15,119 nt of DNA, from positions 606,206 through 621,324 of the forward strand of contig NW_019091374.1 in NCBI RefSeq assembly GCF_001949145.1, written 5' to 3'. The translations under genes and the position numbers were made by a program. Positions 10,041 to 15,119 of the stretch are shown here, in pieces. Each line of letters opens with the position of its first letter. Positions within the stretch are counted from its first letter, which is position 1. The stretch comes from Acanthaster planci. Taxonomy: Eukaryota; Echinodermata; Asteroidea; Valvatida; Acanthasteridae. The notes under the pieces were generated by a model. It did no database searches. It saw nothing but the letters and a program-made list of their open reading frames with translations, and was not told the DNA's origin.

Positions 10041-12024
10041 TCTACCAACAACATTAGTCTGCCTTTTTCTTTCCGATTGCTGTCCACTTGTAATGGGAAT
10101 TTTAAACACAAGTCGGAATAAGAAGTCATTCACGTCACTTATAACCTAAACTCCCATTCAAGGGAACTCTGTAAACGTATTTCTAATACCTGTCGTTAGA
10201 AATCGAGCTAACAATTCACAATGCCAAATTGTATACTGTCCACAAATCGACTGATGTCTGTGCAGCATACAATGTGCTCGTATCAGCAGATGCATGGTCC
10301 TCGGCTCTATGCACAACACGACCGAGTTTGGGCGGTGCATTCTTAATTCGGTACTCAAGAGCACTCATGAAGATAAACAAAGACACTGAATAAAAACCAT
10401 TGTCATGGAAATATATTTTGCATGGTATACAAGTCATTAGTACAAGTATGCTGCAACCAGTCTATTTCAAGCTAAAGAAAAAAACCCCCAAAGGTTGCAA
10501 AATAATTTCAAACACCCCAAAACCTTGTGGGGCGTGACTGAAGTTCCTTATGTGGAACACAAGTTTTGTAACATTTTGTACAGTAAAGGTTAACAGAAAT
10601 AGAAAACATTTAGTTCACGTTAAGTATTTCAAAATAACAATACCAATGTAGGGTACGTTTTTGTCAGAAGTAATTTACAATTATAAATTTTCTATAAATT
10701 ACTATGCTGAAATCGGGACATCTTTTAGAGGCGTTTTGACACAGAAATAGCCATTGTATGCTGCTCTATTGGAGGGAACGACAAAATAATTCGAGATAAT
10801 TCGAAATAAAATAAACTTCTCATTGTGCCTGTCCCCTTAATGCATATGCTCAGAACCCTCTAAAAGGGCAATTCATTAGCTTTGGAGCTTTTCATGGTGA
10901 AGGTGGCAAATTAAGTGAAAGGTTTACGGTAGCAAGATGTAAGGAAATCTCTCTTGTAGGAATAATAATTCACACATTCTCAGTGTTTCCTGCTATCCTA
11001 TGGATAAACGTAAGACTTACTAGAAAATATTGTTGAACTTAATAAGATAGATAATAAATAAAATGGCTGTAGTCATGGAAATAGCTTCCACCCGTCACCA
11101 CGTTCGTGCGACTCTAGCCAAGACGAAAGAAACATTAGCCGTTTAATGGAAACAGGAAGATTTTTATTCATTAACCCGCCTAAACTTCAGACAGTTCTTG
11201 CATGAACAGTGGCAGTCCACTAGTGGCTCCAGTGGGACCATGGTTGGAGTCTAAAAACAAATAAACAGGAGCTTGTGTATAGTTGTTGGGTTCATTTCAA
11301 GATTTCGAATGGGGCACGTCACGTGGATTTGTTTTTTAGTTGTGTCGTATTCATTTCCTATATGCAGGCAAATTTTACAACGCTGCCCAAATATTGAAAT
11401 CTCTCGTCCCGCATACAGTAGCTCATGATTTTTGTCTACAAATTTAAAAAGACATCGGACAGGACGTGTTTGGTTTAATTACAAACTAGTAATTTGGATG
11501 GTTGGATAACGGCAAAGAGTTTTGATGTGTGTCATCGGAAACCTAGCTGAGTGATTTCGTTGCTATATACATGTATAAAATGACGAAGTTAAAAAACAAC
11601 GAAACCGATCATCTCTAGAGTGCCACTTTGATAAATTCTGGGATGAAATTATTCTTTTGAAAATTTGTTGTGTCTTGTTTTCGTCCACTTCCATAAAATT
11701 TGAATCTCAAATACAAAGAATAACAGTGACGAGTCGCAAGCGGGCAACCCATGCTTAACATTTATAGGAATTAAGTTGGGTTTGGAAAAGTCCTTCAGTT
11801 TTGAGTTATAATCCCATATTATTTCACTTCCGGTTACCCCAAAGTCGAGGTCATGTGACTTCCCGCTGCAATCAGTTGTACAATGACTGGTAATTACTTG
11901 ATGATTCTCAATGACGTCACGAAAGAAAGCATAGCAGAACCTCAAGGTTTTTGCTTGTGCAAGGCTTCCAGAACTGTTTGGGAAGACTGGACGAAGGTAT
12001 TGAGGTTCATTTAAGCATTTAACT

Positions 12025-12420
12025 GTGACTAAATTTGACCCCTCATTACCCCGGAAGCAAAGGCGTGATCACTCCGCTCCGCCCTGCCCCACCCCACCCC
12101 CTCAGATTTCCGGCTTCATTTACTCCGGTACTATTTGCATGTGTGTAAATTTTAATTTCTTGGATTTTTTTTCTCGAACCTATGTCTGGGATTTAGGAGC
12201 ACGGGTGCCGCCGGATGCCAAGGGCAGAGTGCCCCTCTCATACAAATTTTTAAATAAAAAAGGGGGGACACGATCAGACCAAGAACGTCTAATGATTGGA
12301 CGGAAACGCATTGGGGATATGCTTGCAATTAACGAGAATATTGAAGCTTTAAAGTATATAGGAGAATTGCGACAGGAAAAGAAGTCCCCTAAAGGTTTTG
12401 TGGCCGCAAATAATAAATAA
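12025..12420 (+). other. Unrecognised 131-codon open frame inside intron 1
   Basis: The first half is low-complexity: a C-rich tract at about 12083-12103 gives a Pro-rich stretch, then hydrophobic sequence. The last roughly 45 codons look more protein-like, with an amphipathic charged helix (GRKRIGDMLAINENIEALKY) and a Lys-rich end before TAA at 12418-12420. The C-rich tract also ends in CCCCCTCAG, which could serve as a splice acceptor at 12105. No domain is recognised. It may be a fossil exon or a chance frame. Confidence 0.15.
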
Positions 12421-13314
12421 CCTCTTTAGAACCCTTAATTTCGGTTCGGAAAATATACGTGCAGTACGAGGTATTACGTGTTTTATAAAAGCATAATTCA
12501 TAACATTGCTGTGTATTGTTTGTCAATAACAAACAAAACCTCAGAATTCTAACCACCTTTTAGTAAAAGATCATTATAAAATTAATGTGACCCCCCCAGA
12601 AAACAGCAACGGTTAATGCATGATCCCAGCTGTCTGTTCATGGATGCATTCTTCATTCCTTCCACGATAACGGTGATTGATAGAGTGCTCTCCATTATAT
12701 TGATTGCTGCAACGCAGTCTTCTCTGCCATCATATGAGCGAAACCACGAGGGGCCCGTTGCACAGTGTTTCCTGAACCACCTGATTAACTGAACTTCCTT
12801 CCCAAAATTTTCTTGGAACGATTTTATTATGGCTTCACAAAAAGAAATTGTTTGCTTATAGCCATCTGCGCCGTTTTCCCCGTTAACTATATAAAGATTT
12901 ACTTCTTGTATTGCGACGATTTTTTTGACTTAATATGTGTATAGGACCTCTCATGTACATGCCTGGCAATGATTAAATGTTTCAGTCACTCTTGCAGTGC
13001 GTTATTTCGAAAAACAGGCACCTCTGACTATTGCCTCCTTAGTATAAAGGACCGCAGCTTGTGAATCCCAAACTAAGTACTGTATATGTATTCAAAATCG
13101 GTTACTGGCGCCACCCATTGCTACTAGGCTACATGAGGGAAACTCAAAAGGGGATAGATTGATCTGAAAAAAAAATTATTGGAGAGATTAATAGTGGATC
13201 TCTGTGTCTCTGCCACATTACGGTCATTTATGCTCATTTTCTTGTATCATTCTTTCACATCAATTAAGTAGAGATGATACAGAAGACGTGCATGATCAGT
13301 GTTTTCCCTTTCAG

Positions 13315-13550
13315 CCGATCACGTGACAAGGCTGGACCTTGGTGGAACAAATGTTGGCATTTGCACCCAACGCCACCTGTGCAGAAGCCTTGGTTGTCGC
13401 TTCCAAACGTTCAACAGCACCGTCGGCACCTTGGCTGGTGCCATGTGCCAATGTGATCCAGCCTGCACCTTTTTTAACGACTGCTGCGTAGACTACACCG
13501 AGCACTGCCACCCACCATCGGCAAACTACACCCCTAATGCCGGACTTGTG
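13315..13550 (+). CDS. Somatomedin-B-type cysteine module exon (extracellular)
   Basis: This exon starts after the acceptor CCCTTTCAG and ends at the strong donor GTG|GTAAGT (phase 0), 236 bases in all. Joined to 6279-6480 it covers residues 68-146. Cysteines at residues 112, 114, 118, 124, 125 and 132 give C-x-C-x3-C-x5-CC-x6-C in CQCDPACTFFNDCCVDYTEHC. This is the exact C-terminal half of the somatomedin-B fold, a disulphide knot used for binding by extracellular proteins. Upstream cysteines are at 84, 90 and 95, and the gap from 95 to 112 is longer than in vitronectin-type modules; nine Cys in all leaves one unpaired or bonded elsewhere. Two N-glycosylation sequons are present (NST 101-103, NYT 138-140). 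Such modules occur in matrix proteins and in some invertebrate seven-transmembrane receptors; the downstream part needed to choose is missing. Confidence 0.85.
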
Positions 13551-13720
13551 GTAAGTCAAGCAATTGAAGCTTTGGGTTCTGCGTTTTGGGGATTGGGGGT
13601 TATCTGGTACGTTCAACCCGAATACAACTTCAGTAACAGGAACCACTGTGTTTGACCCTGTTTCCACGCTTCATCAACTCACCCCTCCTGTACTACATCG
13701 GTCGGCCCCATTCAAATGCA
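13551..13720 (+). other. Start of intron 2 of the somatomedin-B gene
   Basis: Non-coding sequence after the donor GTAAGT. No acceptor leading to a convincing continuation of the extracellular protein was found before the window ends. The change from host intron to virus-like DNA must fall between here and about 13824. Confidence 0.5.
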
Positions 13721-13820
13721 GGGGGGGGGGACTTTCCATACATACACACACATTGACCTTTGACAGGTGGGGGACTTTCCATACACACACATAATCTTTC
13801 ACACGTGGGGGACTTTCGTG
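13721..13820 (+). repeat. Three tandem units each carrying an NF-kB-type site
   Basis: GGGGACTTTCC occurs at 13727-13737 and 13770-13780, and the near-copy GGGGACTTTCG at 13808-13818. Start-to-start spacing is 43 and 38 bases. The spacers are related too: CATAC-type CA repeats, then a CTTTGACAGGT or CTTTCACACGT segment. The site fits the Rel/NF-kB consensus GGGRNNYYCC exactly in the first two copies. The array therefore looks like a minisatellite with a kB site in each unit. It ends 6 bases before the promoter-like element at 13825. Binding and function are inferred from the consensus only. Confidence 0.7.
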
Positions 13821-13824
13821 ACCA

Positions 13825-13856
13825 CCGCCTCAAGTAAATGTGTATTTAATAAAAAC
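13825..13856 (+). promoter_or_regulatory. Promoter-like element, copy 1, directly upstream of ATG 13857
   Basis: This is the first copy of a 35-base sequence that runs into and includes the start codon (13825-13859). Its core AAGTAAATGTGTATTTAATA (13832-13851) is identical in copy 2, and the whole element differs at only two positions (13831 and 13852). It includes a TATA-like TATTTAATA ending 5 bases before the ATG. Placement immediately before two unrelated ORFs suggests a shared viral-type promoter or 5' leader. Which of these it is cannot be told from sequence alone. Confidence 0.65.
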
Positions 13857-14641
13857 ATGTCAAACCAAACATACATCGTAACTGACGACCACGAGTGTCT
13901 CAATACCAACAACAGCGATCCCAATGTCGTTTACGGTCCTTTTGATGCAAGTAAACTGACCATTTCAAAACCCGCGACTAAAGAAGGCCAATGCAAATGT
14001 GTGCAGCTCGCCTATTTTTTATCGCCACAACGGTCAAGATAAACGCCTGTTGATTATGACGAGAGAATCTTGTTACGGTATAAATCCGCTGTATAAATAT
14101 GGCGTTAGAGATAAAACGTTGGAGAATATAGCGGGCCGACAAATATTCTACCAATTACAACAGCCTACTGTAGACATACTCGTTCACATAAATTTAGCGG
14201 TTTACAAATTTATTGAAGAACAAGCGACTGAAAAGTCTAACATACCATCTTGCACAATAAACGCATATAATGCCAGTCGCGATGTCGACGATTTAAATAG
14301 GATCGAATACGCCGTTAAACCTGGCCATGGGTACACAGACAAAAACCGAATGTACGTTAAAAAAAGATCCCTATACCTTGTTATTTAACCATAGAAAGAC
14401 ACCCGTCAATTCGTCAAATATAGGTAAATTTATTAACAAAAGATGTGATGCTCAGTCATTCATTTATCCAAGAGACGTGTACCGTTACGGAACCCACGGT
14501 TCGCTGTCGTGTGGTGCTAGTGTCAGGTATAAAGTAGCGGCGGCCACGTTGAAAGTTACAAATGACGATATCATTTCAAATATATCAGCATTGCAAGCGT
14601 TTAGAGGACTTGGACGTCACGAAACTGAATCTGAAATCTGA
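13857..14641 (+). pseudogene. Virus-like gene split over three frames; weak resemblance to T7-like SSB of large DNA viruses
   Basis: Three consecutive open frames on one strand cover 785 bases: from ATG 13857 to about 14020, then to about 14360, then to TGA 14639-14641. Each change is +1 and falls at or near a homopolymer (T6 at 14015-14020, A7 at 14359-14365). Removing one base at each place would make the length a whole number of codons (about 260 residues), so either two mutations or two assembly errors broke one gene. There are no introns, signal peptide or membrane segments. Short segments (KLTISKP; then SPIFY and RLLIMT; near the end SVRYKVAAATLKV) follow the strand order I associate with the T7-like single-strand DNA-binding protein family of nucleocytoplasmic large DNA viruses. 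That assignment is from general family knowledge and is weak. CpG looks denser than in the flanking introns. Confidence 0.5.
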
Positions 14642-14643
14642 AA

Positions 14644-14675
14644 CCGCCTTAAGTAAATGTGTATTTAATAGAAAC
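14644..14675 (+). promoter_or_regulatory. Promoter-like element, copy 2, directly upstream of ATG 14676
   Basis: This second copy matches the one at 13825-13856 at 33 of 35 positions when the ATG is included. It begins two bases after the TGA of the preceding frame and fills almost the entire 34-base gap between the two genes. The same distance to the ATG in both copies argues that it serves transcription or translation start and is not a random duplication. Confidence 0.65.
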
Positions 14676-15119
14676 ATGAATACCAAAACCAAAGCACGGC
14701 TGCCATATATTTGTTTTAAAAACAACATCATCTGTCACTTTTGTAAAAATGTGACCCGATCTAATAACGCTATAGATTCTTGTGATTGTGATCGTTGTTC
14801 AGATTGTCGTTTTATTAATGTATGTAACTATTGCAAAAAATGTGTAGGTTGTGACAAATGCACCGATTTTTTTTATTGTACTGAATGTCAACGATGTGAT
14901 AGCTGTTATGATTGTACTGGATGCAAACAATGTGATTGTTGTTTTGATTGGACAAATTGTATCGAATGTACCAGTTGTGTTGGTTGTTCTTTTTGTATCA
15001 ACTGTATAGACTTGGGAAATAAAGCGTTTTTAATACTTGTAAATAATATGATAAAACCGACACTGAGTATTACAAAAATAGTGAGATTTATTACGCCATG
15101 TGATCGCAAACCCGATGTA
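14676..15119 (+). CDS. Virus-like protein with cysteine at every third residue (3' end outside window)
   Basis: Open from ATG 14676 through the window edge: 148 codons, no stop, no intron. 28 of the 148 residues are Cys. From residue 38 to 110 (14787-15005) every third residue is Cys at 22 of 25 positions; the exceptions are Ile47, Phe65 and Trp92, all hydrophobic. Example: CNYCKKCVGCDKC (residues 50-62). Additional Cys lie at 13, 20, 23, 36 and 88. The N-terminus is basic (six of the first nine residues polar or basic). After residue 115 the sequence becomes hydrophobic then basic (AFLILVNNMI, then ITKIVRF). A strict three-residue repeat puts the Cys on one face of a repetitive structure and suggests metal binding or a disulphide ladder. 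It is not a RING, PHD or LIM spacing. No known family is recognised; the start is fixed by the conserved upstream element. Confidence 0.7.
   Translation, partial: MNTKTKARLPYICFKNNIICHFCKNVTRSNNAIDSCDCDRCSDCRFINVCNYCKKCVGCDKCTDFFYCTECQRCDSCYDCTGCKQCDCCFDWTNCIECTSCVGCSFCINCIDLGNKAFLILVNNMIKPTLSITKIVRFITPCDRKPDV

Larger units (their letters stand above)
6481..13314 (+). other. Intron 1 of the somatomedin-B gene (6.8 kb)
   Basis: Bounded by the donor GTGAGT at 6481 and the acceptor TTTTCCCTTTCAG ending at 13314. The two flanking exons join in frame (phase 1) without any further exon. Inside are mostly AT-rich sequence, a short hairpin (GACGCCTAAT at 6880-6889 with ATTAAGGCGTC at 6911-6921), an inverted repeat at 9232-9303, a T12G8 run at 9323-9342, two open frames noted separately, and scattered ACATGTA-type words. 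A skipped or alternative internal exon of length divisible by three cannot be excluded. Confidence 0.65.
13825..15119 (+). mobile_element. Endogenous virus-like segment (large DNA virus type), right end not in window
   Basis: Two intronless, closely packed, same-strand ORFs, each preceded by the same 35-base element, contrast with the surrounding gene with 6.8 kb introns. This organisation is usual in large double-stranded DNA viruses and unusual for a metazoan intron. The first ORF is broken, as expected for an endogenised copy. Against this, no hallmark viral gene (major capsid, DNA polymerase, packaging ATPase) is in view, and an assembly join to a viral or symbiont contig is possible. The left boundary is placed at the first promoter-like element, but it could lie within the preceding kB array. 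Confidence 0.45.

Noticed and set aside
10158-10437. Overlapping minus-strand open frames in intron 1
   Set aside because: Two different frames over the same DNA, no motifs and no supporting signals; treated as chance.
13767-13859. Continuation of the somatomedin-B protein through an acceptor near TTTGACAG (about 13759-13766) into the frame of the first virus-like ORF
   Set aside because: It would translate two units of the tandem kB repeat and the conserved promoter-like element as protein. The repeat and the second copy of the element show these are not coding.
14015-14365. Programmed -1 ribosomal frameshifting at the TTTTTTA and AAAAAAG heptamers in the first virus-like gene
   Set aside because: Both sequences look like classic slippery sites, but the frame moves from coordinate phase 0 to 1 and then 1 to 2, which is +1 each time and not -1. 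Homopolymer length change explains the data more simply.
14648-14654. Baculovirus-type late promoter TTAAG in the upstream element
   Set aside because: TTAAG occurs only in copy 2; copy 1 has TCAAG. The conserved part is the much longer core, so this resemblance is probably accidental.

Overview
The window looks like nuclear DNA of a metazoan, most likely a marine invertebrate; the species cannot be named from this sequence. It is AT-rich, most of it is non-coding, and the recognisable genes are split by GT-AG introns. One tRNA-derived SINE copy is present. No prokaryotic gene layout, ribosome binding sites or operons are seen.

Layout: (1) 104-585 holds the last two coding exons of a prolyl oligopeptidase (PREP) gene on the + strand, followed by its 3'UTR. 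(2) About 1.2-6.2 kb is intergenic. It contains an A-biased tract (about 3.64-4.08 kb), a minus-strand SINE (4208-4320), a short hairpin (4721-4758) and a somewhat more CpG-containing stretch before the next gene. (3) At 6279 a secreted or membrane protein gene starts with a signal-peptide exon (6279-6480). After a 6.8 kb intron, a phase-matched exon (13315-13550) encodes a somatomedin-B-type cysteine module. Further exons are expected but not seen. (4) From about 13.7 kb to the end the character changes. Three tandem copies of a perfect or near-perfect NF-kB-type site are followed within 7 bases by a compact, intronless pair of same-strand ORFs. A 35-bp element (33/35 identical between copies) ends in the start codon of each ORF.

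The last 1.3 kb reads like a piece of a large DNA virus genome: short intergenic gap, repeated promoter-like element, no introns and locally higher CpG. The first ORF is broken into three frames and has a weak resemblance to the T7-like single-strand DNA-binding proteins of nucleocytoplasmic large DNA viruses. The second ORF is open to the window edge. It encodes an extraordinary cysteine-rich protein in which every third residue is Cys for 73 residues (22 of 25 positions). Whether this is an endogenous viral element in intron 2 of the somatomedin-B gene, or an assembly join, cannot be decided here. This 3' end is the part of the window most worth following up.
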